NCBI RefSeq assembly: GCF_003814515.1
Contig: NZ_RKQJ01000004.1
Coordinates: 124,001 to 188,000, forward strand
Origin: Salinicoccus roseus
Lineage (GTDB): Bacteria > Bacillota > Bacilli > Staphylococcales > Salinicoccaceae
Length of the DNA stretch: 64,000 nucleotides
Reading direction: 5' to 3'
A program made the position numbers and the translations under genes. Shown in pieces: positions 1 through 8,247 of this stretch. Positions within the stretch are counted from its first letter, which is position 1; every line of letters begins with the position of its first letter. The notes below the pieces were generated by a model, which saw only the letters and a list, made by a program, of their open reading frames with translations, had not been told where the DNA came from and did not search any database.

Positions 1-1
1 T

Positions 2-523
2 ATGAGAATAGTCAACCAAAAGCATTTTGAACGCATCGGAGCCTTGATTCACGGGGACGTGGTCCATGGCGGCCATACAGATCCATCCACCCTCACTATA
101 GAGCCGACCATCATCGATAACGCGGATTTCGGTCATGATGCGATGCAGGAGGAGATCTTCGGTCCTGTGCTTCCCGTACTCAGCTTCACTTCCCTGGACA
201 AAGCAATTCTGGATGTCAGGGATCTGCCCGACCCGTTGGCGCTCTATGTATTTACAGATAAGAAATCCGAAGCCGCCAGTGTCATCAAGGCAGTACCATT
301 CGGTGGAGGTGCTGTAAATGATACCATCTTCCACCTCGCAAATCCCCACCTCCCCTTCGGTGGCCGCGGCAACAGCGGGATGGGGAAATACCACGGCAAA
401 TATTCATTCGATACCTTCACCCATGAAAAGAGTATCCTCCATCAGACCACCTGCTTCGATTTACCCTTCAGATATCCGAATGCAAAGCTTTTCGGTAAGA
501 TGCTTAAATACCTTTGGAAGTAA
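2..523 (+). CDS. aldehyde dehydrogenase, C-terminal part (cut by window start)
   Basis: This is the last third of an NAD(P)-dependent aldehyde dehydrogenase; the frame is open at the window edge, so the first ATG is internal. Visible family landmarks are PTII, the EEIFGPVLPV block, the cofactor-domain stretch FGGGAVNDT, and LPFGGRGNSGMGKYHGKYSFDTF near the C-terminus. The FDTFTHEKSIL ending and the hydrophobic tail NAKLFGKMLKYLWK resemble the class 3 (fatty aldehyde, YwdH/AldX-like) branch, which is often membrane-associated. The catalytic Cys and Glu lie upstream, outside the window. A perfect palindromic terminator follows eight bases after the stop. Confidence 0.85.
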   Translation: MRIVNQKHFERIGALIHGDVVHGGHTDPSTLTIEPTIIDNADFGHDAMQEEIFGPVLPVLSFTSLDKAILDVRDLPDPLALYVFTDKKSEAASVIKAVPFGGGAVNDTIFHLANPHLPFGGRGNSGMGKYHGKYSFDTFTHEKSILHQTTCFDLPFRYPNAKLFGKMLKYLWK

Positions 524-530
524 TCCAAAA

Positions 531-566
531 AGCCCCCATTGGGACGTTAACGTCCCAATGGGGGCT
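531..566. terminator. bidirectional terminator, perfect 36-bp palindrome
   Basis: Two 18-base arms (AGCCCCCATTGGGACGTT and its complement) meet without a spacer between convergent genes. T-rich flanks lie on both sides, so it can stop transcripts from either gene. Confidence 0.85.
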
Positions 567-591
567 GGTTGTTTCTTCAGTATATTACCAT

Positions 592-1479
592 CTACATATT
601 GATCGGCATGCCGCCGGTCACACCGAATACCTGACCGGTGATATAGCTGCCACTATCTGAAGCGAGCAATACATAGGTGTCGGACAGTTCAACCGGCTGA
701 CCTGCACGCTGAAGCGGCGTATTCTGGCCAAATTCCGGGATGTTTTCCGGCGGCTGGCCGCCTGAAATCTGCAGGGCCGTCCATACCGGTCCCGGCGCTA
801 CACCATTTACGCGTATACCCTTCTCTCCAAGCTCCTGAGCCATTGAAACGATGAATGATACCTGCGCACTTTTTGTCATGGCATAGTCAGCCAGTATCGA
901 AGCTGGACTGAAGGCCTGCACGGAAGTAGTGATGATTACACTCCCACCTTCGGGAAGATGATCCAATGCTTCCTGGAGCATCCATACATTCGAGAACACA
1001 TTGATGGTGAAAGTATCTTGAAGCTGCTTTGTCTCCAGACCTTTTATATCATTTATATATTGCTGCATACCCGCATTCATGACCAAGGTATCCAGGCCGC
1101 CCAATTGTTTTGCCGCGTCATGGACGAGCTGTCTGGCAAATGATTCGTCCCGCAGATCTCCAGGCAGAAGCACAGCCTTCCTGCCTGCGGCCTCAATCAC
1201 CTCTTTGACTTCCTGGGCATCGGATTCTTCATCAGGCAGGTAGTTGATTGCAACGTCCGCACCCTCTTTGGCATAGGCAATCGCTGCTGCCCGTCCGATT
1301 CCGGAATCCCCTCCGGTGACCAGTGCCTTTCTTCCCGTCAACTTGTCGCTGCCTTTATAGGACTCTTCTCCACAATCTGGTACCGGTGTCATTTCATTCT
1401 GGACGCCCGGATATTCCTGTTCCTGTCTGCTGAATTTATCTTCAAAATATTTATGCTTTGGATTATTCAAATCTGGCAT
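592..1479 (-). CDS. SDR-family oxidoreductase (YhdF/YhxC-like)
   Basis: Classical short-chain dehydrogenase with an N-terminal extension of about 45 residues, typical of the YhdF/YhxC group annotated as glucose-1-dehydrogenase-like general-stress enzymes. The Rossmann motif [17 protein letters not shown], the catalytic Ser in ITTSVQ and YAMTK are all present, and the end matches SDR proteins ([14 protein letters not shown]). The open frame extends further upstream. ATG 1479 is chosen because the AAGGGGA ribosome site sits 8 bases before it; ATG 1485 would leave only about 2 bases. The substrate is unknown. It lies 34 bp downstream of the MATE gene and may be read with it. Confidence 0.85.
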   Translation of the reverse strand: MPDLNNPKHKYFEDKFSRQEQEYPGVQNEMTPVPDCGEESYKGSDKLTGRKALVTGGDSGIGRAAAIAYAKEGADVAINYLPDEESDAQEVKEVIEAAGRKAVLLPGDLRDESFARQLVHDAAKQLGGLDTLVMNAGMQQYINDIKGLETKQLQDTFTINVFSNVWMLQEALDHLPEGGSVIITTSVQAFSPASILADYAMTKSAQVSFIVSMAQELGEKGIRVNGVAPGPVWTALQISGGQPPENIPEFGQNTPLQRAGQPVELSDTYVLLASDSGSYITGQVFGVTGGMPINM

Positions 1480-1513
1480 GTTCATATTCCCCTTCCATGT
1501 TGCTTTTGTATAA

Positions 1514-2884
1514 CTATTGCGCACTTTGGGAGACCTTAAACATATTTTTATATTCAATGTACTTCAATCGGATATGGAAGCCGACGGCTGCAGAAGTAAG
1601 GCCGACGGAAATGCCGATCCAGAAGCCGTAAACCCCGAGATCTGTTTGGGAGGCCAGGAGGTACCCTGAAACCATGCCGATGAGCCAGTAGGAAACGATG
1701 GCGATCATTGAAGGGATTACGACATCCTTGTATCCCCTCAGTATCCCCTGAAAAGTCGCCTGAAGGGCATCAGAGAACTGATAGATGATGGCGAAAAGGA
1801 ATAATGGCATTGTAACGGCCACCACTTCCGGATCATCCGTATACAAATACGAAATCGGCTCCCTGAAAAAGTAGAGGAATATGGATGCGATTCCCACAAG
1901 GCCCAGACTTGAAATGATTCCCATCATTTTATAACGCCTTGCATCCTCATGCCTGCCGCCTCCGGCACTGAAGCCAATCACAATGGTCATTGCCATGGAT
2001 ATACTCAATGGCAGCATGAAAAGCATCGTCGTAAAATTGAGTACCACCTGGTTGGCTGCGATGACATTTGTTGTAAACATCACTCCAACGAGGAGGGTCA
2101 TCATAGAAAAGATGCTGGTCTCTACAAATATGAGTACACCGATCGGAACCCCTACAGCCAAATGGTGGCGCAGGGTGTGCAACAAAGGCCGGGACCATCC
2201 TCTGAATATGTAGAACTCCTTCAATGGTGCCACCCGCAAGACCATGAGGGAGATGAGGAGGAACATGAGCCAGTAGGTGATGGCTGTCGCATAGCCTGCA
2301 CCGATGCCTCCAAGTTCAGGGAAGCCGAAATTCCCAAAAATCAATGTATAGTTGAAGAATATATTCAGGGGCAACGACGTTGTTATAACGTATAGCGATA
2401 TCCTTGTGAACCCCTGTGCATCAATGAAATTACGCAATACGCTGAACATGAATAACGGCAGTATACCGGTTGCTAGTCCAACAAGGTAGTGATAGGCGAT
2501 ATGGTGGACCGAGTTCTCCAGCCCCATGACATTAAGCAGATTATCCAGGAAAAATATACCAAGCAACAGGATCAGGACAGTGAGTGCTGCTGCGATATAG
2601 ATGGCCTGCTGTACGTTATGGCGTACAGCGTCCTTCTGGCCCGCACCGAGAAGCTGTGCAATGATGGCCGTGACTGCCAGAAGGATGCCGTTGATGCCGG
2701 TCGAAACCGGCGCCCAGAAACTGGATCCGATGGCCACACCAGCCAGATCCTCTACTCCCGCCCTCCCGGACATCATGGTATCGATCAGATTCATTGAGTA
2801 TAGAAGTACCTGGGTGATCATGATCGGCCACAGTATTCTGATGAACTGCTTGTACATTTCACGTTTTGAATCTGTATGATACAT
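1514..2884 (-). CDS. MATE family multidrug/cation efflux transporter
   Basis: Polytopic protein of about 456 residues with the MATE internal duplication: two halves of six membrane segments. The first half begins [27 protein letters not shown] and carries [20 protein letters not shown]; the second begins [28 protein letters not shown]. These are signatures of the NorM/YoeA branch, which exports drugs or organic cations in exchange for Na+ or H+. The ATG at 2884 follows AAGGTGAG; the longer frame upstream runs into the terminator hairpin at 2911-2940 and is rejected. The substrate cannot be read from sequence. Confidence 0.87.
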   Translation of the reverse strand: MYHTDSKREMYKQFIRILWPIMITQVLLYSMNLIDTMMSGRAGVEDLAGVAIGSSFWAPVSTGINGILLAVTAIIAQLLGAGQKDAVRHNVQQAIYIAAALTVLILLLGIFFLDNLLNVMGLENSVHHIAYHYLVGLATGILPLFMFSVLRNFIDAQGFTRISLYVITTSLPLNIFFNYTLIFGNFGFPELGGIGAGYATAITYWLMFLLISLMVLRVAPLKEFYIFRGWSRPLLHTLRHHLAVGVPIGVLIFVETSIFSMMTLLVGVMFTTNVIAANQVVLNFTTMLFMLPLSISMAMTIVIGFSAGGGRHEDARRYKMMGIISSLGLVGIASIFLYFFREPISYLYTDDPEVVAVTMPLFLFAIIYQFSDALQATFQGILRGYKDVVIPSMIAIVSYWLIGMVSGYLLASQTDLGVYGFWIGISVGLTSAAVGFHIRLKYIEYKNMFKVSQSAQ

Positions 2885-2910
2885 AAACTCACCTTTTCTT
2901 GATGATATAA

Positions 2911-2940
2911 ATCCATCCGGAGCCATGGCTCCGGATGGAT
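2911..2940 (-). terminator. terminator of the YuiF-like gene
   Basis: A perfect 30-bp palindrome lies 9 bp after the stop of the upstream minus-strand gene. It is followed on that strand by TTTATAT and separates that gene from the MATE gene. Confidence 0.75.
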
Positions 2941-2948
2941 TTTAAATG

Positions 2949-4259
2949 TTATAGGATCATCCCTGCAAAGAAACCTGCAATCAGTACCGGGATGTTCAGG
3001 AATATGAAAGTTGGGACACAAGTATCCCATATATGATTATGCTGTCCATCTGCGGCAAGACCAGCCGTAGGACCAAGCGTCGAGTCGGAAGCAGGTGAGC
3101 CGGCATCACCCAGTGCACCTGCAGTGCCGATGATTGCAATGATCGCAGGTATCGACAGACCGAGCTCCATTCCCATTGGTATGAATATGCTCGCAATGAT
3201 CGGAATGGTTGCGAAGGAGGAACCTATCCCCATCGTCACCACCAGGCCTACAAACAGCATGGAGATGACTACAAGTATCTTCTGATCCGATAGGATGTTC
3301 GCAATGCCATCGACAAGCGGACTCACATGTCCGGTCTCTGAGATGACGGCAGCAAAACCGTTGGCAGCCAGCATGACGATGCCGATATAGGCCATCATCT
3401 TGATGCCGTTGACCAATTCATTATCCAGCCTGCTCCACTTGAACTGGAAGGAGAGGAAGAATACCATGATTCCCGCCAACGCACCGAAAATCATCGAATC
3501 CGTCAAGATCTGAACCCCGAATGTCGCAATGATTGCAGCCACTGCAATGGAGACTGTTTTAACACTTACCTCTGCAACACCTTCAGAGGCGATATCCCTC
3601 GTTTCATAACGGCGGTTCTTCCTATAATAGAATAATGCCAGGAACAGGCCGACAACAAATCCACTTGCAGGAATGATGAGTGCAGGCGCCACTTCTCCGA
3701 AAGCAATCTCCATCCCTGCGGATTCGAACCCCGTCACAATCGTATTTTGGAATATCTGTCCAAAACCGATTGGAAAGAGGACGTAGGGGAAAGTCAGTCC
3801 GAAAGTCAATACCACTGCAATGAGACGCCGGTCGAAACCAAGTTCATTCATCAGGCTGAGCAGTGGTGGAATGAGTATCGGAATGAATGCAATATGTACC
3901 GGAATGAGGTTCTGACTCATGATCGATACCGCAAGAAGGGCGATGATGATCGAGACTTTCGCAATGATTCTTGCCTTCCTCGACTGCTCCTTCTTCAACG
4001 CCTTGATGATGAATCCCACAAGCACTTCTGTAATGCCGCTGTATGCGATAAGCGCAGCAAATCCGCCGAGCAGAGCATAACTGAGTGCAATTTCCGCACC
4101 CCCTACGATACCTTCTGTAAATACGGTGATGACCTCACCATATCCCATGCCTGCCACCACACCACCAGCCAGGGCGCCGATGAATAGTGCCAATACTACA
4201 TTCAATCTGAAGAGACTTAATAAAATCATTATAAAAACCGCTATCAGGACCGCATTCAA
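2949..4259 (-). CDS. YuiF-like carrier (Na+/H+ antiporter family)
   Basis: Membrane protein of 436 residues with about 11-12 hydrophobic segments. The C-terminal GDAGSPASDSTLGPTAGLAA followed by DGQHNHIWDTCVPTF is characteristic of the YuiF group in the NhaC-type Na+/H+ antiporter superfamily; some members are thought to carry amino acids instead. The start is a TTG at 4259: GGAAGGTGA lies 6 bases before it, and the next in-frame ATG is far downstream. Monocistronic, with its own terminator. In a halophile a Na+-coupled role is plausible, but the direction and substrate are not shown by sequence. Confidence 0.83.
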   Translation of the reverse strand: MNAVLIAVFIMILLSLFRLNVVLALFIGALAGGVVAGMGYGEVITVFTEGIVGGAEIALSYALLGGFAALIAYSGITEVLVGFIIKALKKEQSRKARIIAKVSIIIALLAVSIMSQNLIPVHIAFIPILIPPLLSLMNELGFDRRLIAVVLTFGLTFPYVLFPIGFGQIFQNTIVTGFESAGMEIAFGEVAPALIIPASGFVVGLFLALFYYRKNRRYETRDIASEGVAEVSVKTVSIAVAAIIATFGVQILTDSMIFGALAGIMVFFLSFQFKWSRLDNELVNGIKMMAYIGIVMLAANGFAAVISETGHVSPLVDGIANILSDQKILVVISMLFVGLVVTMGIGSSFATIPIIASIFIPMGMELGLSIPAIIAIIGTAGALGDAGSPASDSTLGPTAGLAADGQHNHIWDTCVPTFIFLNIPVLIAGFFAGMIL

Positions 4260-4338
4260 ATAGAGTCACCTTCCGAACATTATAGTTTTACAACATCGCA
4301 ATACTAAATACTTTGGCGGCATTTGTCAATACGACGAT

Positions 4339-4363
4339 GTTTAATTGCATCAACAAAGGGAAT
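4339..4363 (+). promoter_or_regulatory. SigB-type promoter
   Basis: GTTTAA (4339-4344), 13 bases, GGGAAT (4358-4363). This matches the Bacillus/Staphylococcus sigma-B consensus (GTTTAA N12-15 GGGWAT) and sits 50 bp upstream of a YflT-domain gene, a family that belongs to the SigB regulon in Bacillus. Confidence 0.8.
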
Positions 4364-4412
4364 CATTCCTGTGGATCGTTAATATCATTACATTCAGGAG
4401 GAATCATATATC

Positions 4413-4763
4413 ATGAAACCATTCATTAAACCGTATACGAATGATGAAGCACTCCAAGATGATATTAGTAAACTTACTTCCAAAGATGTCAAAGCAGACG
4501 ATATCTATGTCATCTCCCACGATGATGACCGTACTAAACGCATTGCAGACAACGCTGGTGCCAGCACAGTGGGGCTGAGTGAAATGGGCATTGGTGAAGC
4601 AGTGAAATCGACCTTCGAGAAAAAAGGCGACCTGCTCCGTAAACAGTTGCAGAACCTTGGCTTTTCAGAGTCCGAAGCGGAAAGCTTTGAAAGCGAGATG
4701 GATGAAGGGAAAGTCTTCCTGATCGTTACAAATAATGACAGCATTGAACAATATCTTTCCTAA
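4413..4763 (+). CDS. YflT-domain general stress protein
   Basis: Small soluble protein of 116 residues matching the heat-induced stress protein YflT / GSP17M domain. It has an N-terminal beta-alpha unit (DDIYVISHDDDRTKRIADNAG), a linker with GLSEMGIGEAV, an acidic helix (GFSESEAESFESEMDEG) and a closing strand KVFLIVTN. The biochemical role of the family is unknown; Bacillus members are SigB-dependent, and a matching SigB promoter lies upstream here. AGGAGG precedes the ATG. It stands alone between two terminators. Confidence 0.85.
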   Translation: MKPFIKPYTNDEALQDDISKLTSKDVKADDIYVISHDDDRTKRIADNAGASTVGLSEMGIGEAVKSTFEKKGDLLRKQLQNLGFSESEAESFESEMDEGKVFLIVTNNDSIEQYLS

Positions 4764-4799
4764 AATAAAGCCGTTCCCTCGGGAAACGGCTTTATTTTA
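4762..4799. terminator. bidirectional terminator
   Basis: AAAATAAAGCCGTTCCC and GGGAAACGGCTTTATTTT form a stem with one bulged base and a T-tract on both strands. It serves the stress gene and the convergent YeiH gene, whose last codons lie inside it. Confidence 0.8.
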
Positions 4800-5781
4800 T
4801 AATGTATACCATTACTGAAATCAATATGGAAACAAAGAAGATGATGGCGAAGGGTCTCAGTGTCCGGCCTGCCATATCCTTCATGTTGATGTTCAGCCCA
4901 AGTGCAATCATAGCCATCGTCAGGAGCAGTGTAGTCAAGTTGGAAATAAGATCCATAGTGCCTTCCGACAGTACCACTCCGTTTCCAAGTACATAGCTGT
5001 TCAACAGGCTCATCAAAATGAAGCCGATGAGAAAATATGGAAAAGCCACCTTGGCCTCTCCTGTCCTGCTCTGTTTTCTTCTCATATACCAGATGAAGAT
5101 GAAGCATAGGGGTACGAGCAGAAATACCCTTGAAAGCTTTGCAAGGAGTGCAAATGCCAATGCTTCTTCACCTGCTGGTTCTGCAGCAAGCGCGACATGT
5201 GCAAGTTCATGCAGACTGAGCCCAGACCATACCCCATATGCAACATCACCGATGGGCAGATAAGGACGGATGATGAGATAAAATATGGAGAACACTGTAC
5301 CCAGCAGGGCAATGATGCCTACACTGACCGCCGTATCCTCATCCTTCGCTTTGATTATCGGCGCAACCGCAGCAATGGCAGCAGCTCCGCAAACCCCCGT
5401 CCCCACACCAAGCAGCATGGACAGGGTCATGTCGGTTTTGAATATTTTCGCCAATGCATATGATAGAAGGATTGCCAGAGCAATGACGATTGCTGATTTC
5501 ATCAAAAGCGGCAGACCTTCGGTGAATACCGTATCTATATTGAGTTTGAGCCCATATAAAATGATTGCAGCGCGCAACAGCACTTTCGCTGAAAATTGGA
5601 TACCTGACCTCAGCCTATCTGGGTATCCGAAAATTTGTCTGTATATGAACGCAAGAATGATTGCCGTCGCCAGCGGACCAATATAGGTGAACCCCGGCAA
5701 CTGGGCGATTCCAAAGCTGATGACTGCTATGAATAATGTAAAAAGAATACCGTACCAGAATTGCAGCTTTTCAGCTCTCAT
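4792..5781 (-). CDS. YeiH/UPF0324 family putative sulfate exporter
   Basis: About 329 residues with 9-10 hydrophobic helices. The family pattern shows in GIAQLPGFTYIGPLATAIILAF, LLRAAIILYGLKLN, LLGVGTGVCGAAAIAAVAPI and the closing MIALGLNINMKDM. These proteins are annotated as PSE-family putative sulfate exporters; no substrate is proven from sequence. ATG 5781 is preferred because GGGAGG stands 8 bases upstream. It is divergent from a LysR regulator 99 bp away, the arrangement seen for E. coli yeiH/yeiE, which suggests control by that regulator and a link to sulfite or sulfate handling. Confidence 0.83.
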   Translation of the reverse strand: MRAEKLQFWYGILFTLFIAVISFGIAQLPGFTYIGPLATAIILAFIYRQIFGYPDRLRSGIQFSAKVLLRAAIILYGLKLNIDTVFTEGLPLLMKSAIVIALAILLSYALAKIFKTDMTLSMLLGVGTGVCGAAAIAAVAPIIKAKDEDTAVSVGIIALLGTVFSIFYLIIRPYLPIGDVAYGVWSGLSLHELAHVALAAEPAGEEALAFALLAKLSRVFLLVPLCFIFIWYMRRKQSRTGEAKVAFPYFLIGFILMSLLNSYVLGNGVVLSEGTMDLISNLTTLLLTMAMIALGLNINMKDMAGRTLRPFAIIFFVSILISVMVYIIK

Positions 5782-5852
5782 ATTATTCGCCTCCCACCTC
5801 AATGATAGAATGGTGGGAGACATAAGTGAAATAGTATATAATTATGTTAATT

Positions 5853-5868
5853 ATAACCAATAGGTTAT
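5853..5868. promoter_or_regulatory. probable LysR operator, 6-4-6 inverted repeat
   Basis: ATAACC-AATA-GGTTAT is a perfect dyad in the yeiH-lysR intergenic space. It ends just before the GGAGGA ribosome site of the regulator gene, so binding could repress the regulator while acting on the divergent transporter promoter. Confidence 0.55.
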
Positions 5869-5880
5869 GGAGGATTAAAT

Positions 5881-6765
5881 ATGATCACTCAAGTAGCGAA
5901 GGTATTCGTATCAGTCGTGGAGGAAGGCAGCTTCACACGGGCAGCGCATATGCTCCATATGACACAGCCCGCAGTATCAGGATATATCAAGCAACTCGAA
6001 GAGGAGCTTGATATCACTTTAATTGAACGCTCCACCCGCGGGATACGTCTGAACCCAGCTGGAGAGATATATTATCATCATGCCAAAGAAGCTTTATCCA
6101 TCGAGTCGAGGATGCACCATCTCATACATGACCTCCAGGAAGAAACGAAAGGTCCTGTGAAGATCGGTGCAAGCTACACTTATGGAGAGTACATACTCCC
6201 CGCCATACTCGCAAAGCTCGTAGAAAAATATCCGGGGGTGGTACCTGAAGTGCAGATCAGCAATTCAGCATCCATCATGGAAGGCATAAACAGTTCCAAC
6301 CTTGATATAGGAATCATCGAAGATGAAATTGCCGACTCCAGGGTCAATGTCACCTATCTTCTCAAGGATTCCATGTATATTGTCGCCAACGCTGCCTTTC
6401 CCGACACCTCCCTGAAAAAACCGGATGCGGCAACCTGGCTGATCCGTGAAGAAGGCTCCGGTACCCGGCATTACCAGGAACAGGTTTTCAAACGTCTTGA
6501 TATACAGCCTAAAACAATCACTTTAAGCAGTACCCAGGCAATAAAGAACGCCGTAGGAAGCGGCATCGGCCTTTCAGTGCTGTCAAGACACACCGTCCAG
6601 CATGAACTTGAAACAGGACGTTTACAGCGCATCGATTACAATGACATGAACCTCGACAGATACTTCTATCTCCTCACACCGGAAGTGCGCTTCCATTCAG
6701 CCAGCACACTTGCCCTCCTCAGCCTGCTCAATGAAACGGCCATTGAGCCACACGAAGTTTCATGA
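5881..6765 (+). CDS. LysR-family regulator (CysL/YeiE-like)
   Basis: 294-residue LysR protein. The N-terminal winged HTH is clear (EEGSFTRAAHMLHMTQPAVSGYIKQLEEEL, residues 14-43), followed by a linker helix and a periplasmic-binding-protein-like effector domain (residues about 90-290) with SNSASIMEGINSSNLDIGIIED. It starts at the ATG directly after GGAGGATTAAAT. Divergent from the YeiH-like carrier; by analogy with YeiE and Bacillus CysL a sulfur ligand such as sulfite is plausible, but this is inference. Convergent with ykkD. Confidence 0.85.
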   Translation: MITQVAKVFVSVVEEGSFTRAAHMLHMTQPAVSGYIKQLEEELDITLIERSTRGIRLNPAGEIYYHHAKEALSIESRMHHLIHDLQEETKGPVKIGASYTYGEYILPAILAKLVEKYPGVVPEVQISNSASIMEGINSSNLDIGIIEDEIADSRVNVTYLLKDSMYIVANAAFPDTSLKKPDAATWLIREEGSGTRHYQEQVFKRLDIQPKTITLSSTQAIKNAVGSGIGLSVLSRHTVQHELETGRLQRIDYNDMNLDRYFYLLTPEVRFHSASTLALLSLLNETAIEPHEVS

Positions 6766-6771
6766 TGAGTA

Positions 6772-7092
6772 TCAGGAAACCAACTTCAGACCGACTACGG
6801 CAAAGATGATGAGCATGATGAAGAAGATCCGCTTCCAGTCTTTCGATTCCCCGAAGAAAACCATTCCCAGCAACGCTCCTCCAGAAGCTCCGATGCCTGT
6901 CCATACTGCATAGGTCGTACCCATCGGCAGCACTTCAAGCGCAAGCGACAGAAAGAAGAAGGATAGGCCGAAAAATATCAGCAGCTGTATGAGGGAGAAT
7001 AGAGATTTGTTCCGATGCAGCCTATTAATTGAAAGCACGCCGCACACTTCGAACAGCCCTGCTACAATAAGCGAAATCCATGCCATAGTCAT
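6772..7092 (-). CDS. ykkD: SMR guanidinium exporter subunit YkkD
   Basis: Small multidrug resistance protein of 106 residues with four membrane helices. The conserved membrane Glu (position 15, LFEVCG) and the MGTTYAVWTGIGASGGALLG block agree closely with Bacillus YkkD. SMR pairs of this type work as a heterodimer; the ykkCD pairs behind guanidine riboswitches export guanidinium by H+ antiport. The start codon overlaps the ykkC stop by four bases (ATGA), so the two are translationally coupled. The guanidine-I riboswitch upstream of ykkC is what makes guanidinium, rather than a general drug, the likely substrate. Confidence 0.9.
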   Translation of the reverse strand: MTMAWISLIVAGLFEVCGVLSINRLHRNKSLFSLIQLLIFFGLSFFFLSLALEVLPMGTTYAVWTGIGASGGALLGMVFFGESKDWKRIFFIMLIIFAVVGLKLVS

Positions 7093-7427
7093 CGTGCCTC
7101 CCCATCAGTATTTTCATCGGTAACCACTTTCAATCCGATCACTCCAAAAAGTATAAGCGAAATCAGAACGATCTTTATGGGTACAAATGGTTCACCAAAA
7201 AGAATGATCTCAGAAAAAACGGTGCCGAATGCCCCCAGACCAACAAAGACGGCATATACGGTACCTACCGGCAGATATTTGCCTGCATCAATCATCAGAT
7301 AGAAACTTAAAAATATCGCGATCAGGGTGGCTCCCCATTCATACCATGTCGTCGAATGGGTGAGACCGACAACCCAGCCCACTTCAAAAACACTGGCGAT
7401 TACAACTTTAATCCATTGCCTAGTCAT
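7089..7427 (-). CDS. ykkC: SMR guanidinium exporter subunit YkkC
   Basis: Partner SMR subunit of 112 residues, four helices, membrane Glu 15 (SVFEVGWVVGLTHS) and LPVGTVYAVFVGLGAFGT, with the short charged tail typical of YkkC. GGAGG lies 7 bases before the ATG at 7427. It is the first gene after the guanidine-I riboswitch and its intrinsic terminator, and overlaps ykkD by four bases. The pair is expected to be made only when guanidinium binds the leader RNA. Confidence 0.92.
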   Translation of the reverse strand: MTRQWIKVVIASVFEVGWVVGLTHSTTWYEWGATLIAIFLSFYLMIDAGKYLPVGTVYAVFVGLGAFGTVFSEIILFGEPFVPIKIVLISLILFGVIGLKVVTDENTDGEAR

Positions 7428-7445
7428 TTCCTACCTCCTGTAATA

Positions 7446-7568
7446 TAAAAAAAGCCTGAAAGAGAATGGTATCTTCTCCCAGGCTTTTATCCTTCCGTGT
7501 CATGAATAAACTTCATGCGCCACCTCTCGGACCAGACCCATCGTCAGATGACGGAACCCTAGGCGACT
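7446..7568 (-). promoter_or_regulatory. guanidine-I (ykkC) riboswitch with expression platform
   Basis: On the minus strand the leader contains the hallmark segments of the ykkC class in order: CTAGGGTTCCG, GTCTGGTCCGAGAG, ACACGGAAGGATAAAAGCC and TGGGAGA. The last segment doubles as the 5' arm of a terminator (AGCCTG...CAGGCT plus seven T) ending near 7446. This gives the usual logic: ligand binding sequesters that arm and allows read-through into ykkC, which starts 19 bases later. Confidence 0.93.
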
Positions 7569-7577
7569 TTTATATGA

Positions 7578-7592
7578 TTACCTGCATGGTAA
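7578..7592. repeat. inverted repeat TTACC-N5-GGTAA
   Basis: Perfect 5-5-5 dyad just upstream of the guanidine riboswitch and 95 bp before the divergent cysteine-hydrolase gene. Its position suits an operator for either transcript, but no regulator is identified. Confidence 0.4.
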
Positions 7593-7686
7593 CTAAAATG
7601 AAGAGGATTTTCAAGGGAGACGGTATGAAGGCACGGCAAATGGGTAAATGAATATCATGAACCTTCACTATAAAGGAGTAGATTGA

Positions 7687-8217
7687 ATGCTCATTGCAAT
7701 AGATCTTCAAAATGATATATTTGATGAAAATGGCACAGGGTACGCAGAATCCACTAAAGAAGTGCGGGATGGCATCGAGTCGCGTATACGACAGGCTATA
7801 GATGAGGGCGAGTCCGTTCTCTATACCCGCAATCTCTATCCGGAATTTGAACAGGAGAAGCGGAGCCTGGAAAGCATCCGCTTCGATGAGGAAATCTTTC
7901 CGCAGTTCCGCCAGCTGCTCGAAGACCACGGAGATGAATATGTAAAGACGTTCTACGGCATTCCTCCTGAAGAAGCGCGAAAAATCCAGAAGAAGTATGG
8001 CGATGAAGTAGAGACCAACCGCACCGTGGAATTTGTCGGTGCTGAGACGAATGTCTGCGTACTTGCAAACATCATGGTCATCCAGAATATTTTTCCCCAG
8101 GCAGACATCACACTCAACAAAGATCTAGCAGCCAGTACTGACAGGACACTTCATGATAAGACAATTGATGTCCTCTCCAATATGAACGTCTTCATCATAG
8201 GAAAGGGTGGAAAATGA
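7687..8217 (+). CDS. isochorismatase-like cysteine hydrolase
   Basis: 176-residue protein of the isochorismatase/nicotinamidase fold. The presumed catalytic triad is Asp6 (AIDLQND), the Lys in YVKTFYG and the Cys in GAETNVCVLAN; the cis-peptide-type motif before that Cys is conserved. The family cleaves amide or vinyl-ether bonds in small molecules (nicotinamide, isochorismate, ureidoacrylate and others); the exact substrate is not readable. AAAGGAG sits 8 bases before the ATG. Divergent from the guanidine-responsive ykkCD, so a role in nitrogen-rich small-molecule breakdown is conceivable but unproven. Confidence 0.8.
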   Translation: MLIAIDLQNDIFDENGTGYAESTKEVRDGIESRIRQAIDEGESVLYTRNLYPEFEQEKRSLESIRFDEEIFPQFRQLLEDHGDEYVKTFYGIPPEEARKIQKKYGDEVETNRTVEFVGAETNVCVLANIMVIQNIFPQADITLNKDLAASTDRTLHDKTIDVLSNMNVFIIGKGGK

Positions 8218-8247
8218 AGAAAGCTCCTCATCATTGAGGAGCTTTCT
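8218..8247. terminator. bidirectional terminator overlapping a stop codon
   Basis: AGAAAGCTCCTCA-TCAT-TGAGGAGCTTTCT starts at the hydrolase stop. It contains the last codons and stop of the convergent YkvI gene. Confidence 0.8.

Noticed and set aside
531-566. Perfect palindromes (531-566, 26452-26481) as attachment or integration sites
   Set aside because: Each lies exactly between convergent stop codons with T-rich flanks on both strands; they are bidirectional terminators and the two sequences are unrelated.
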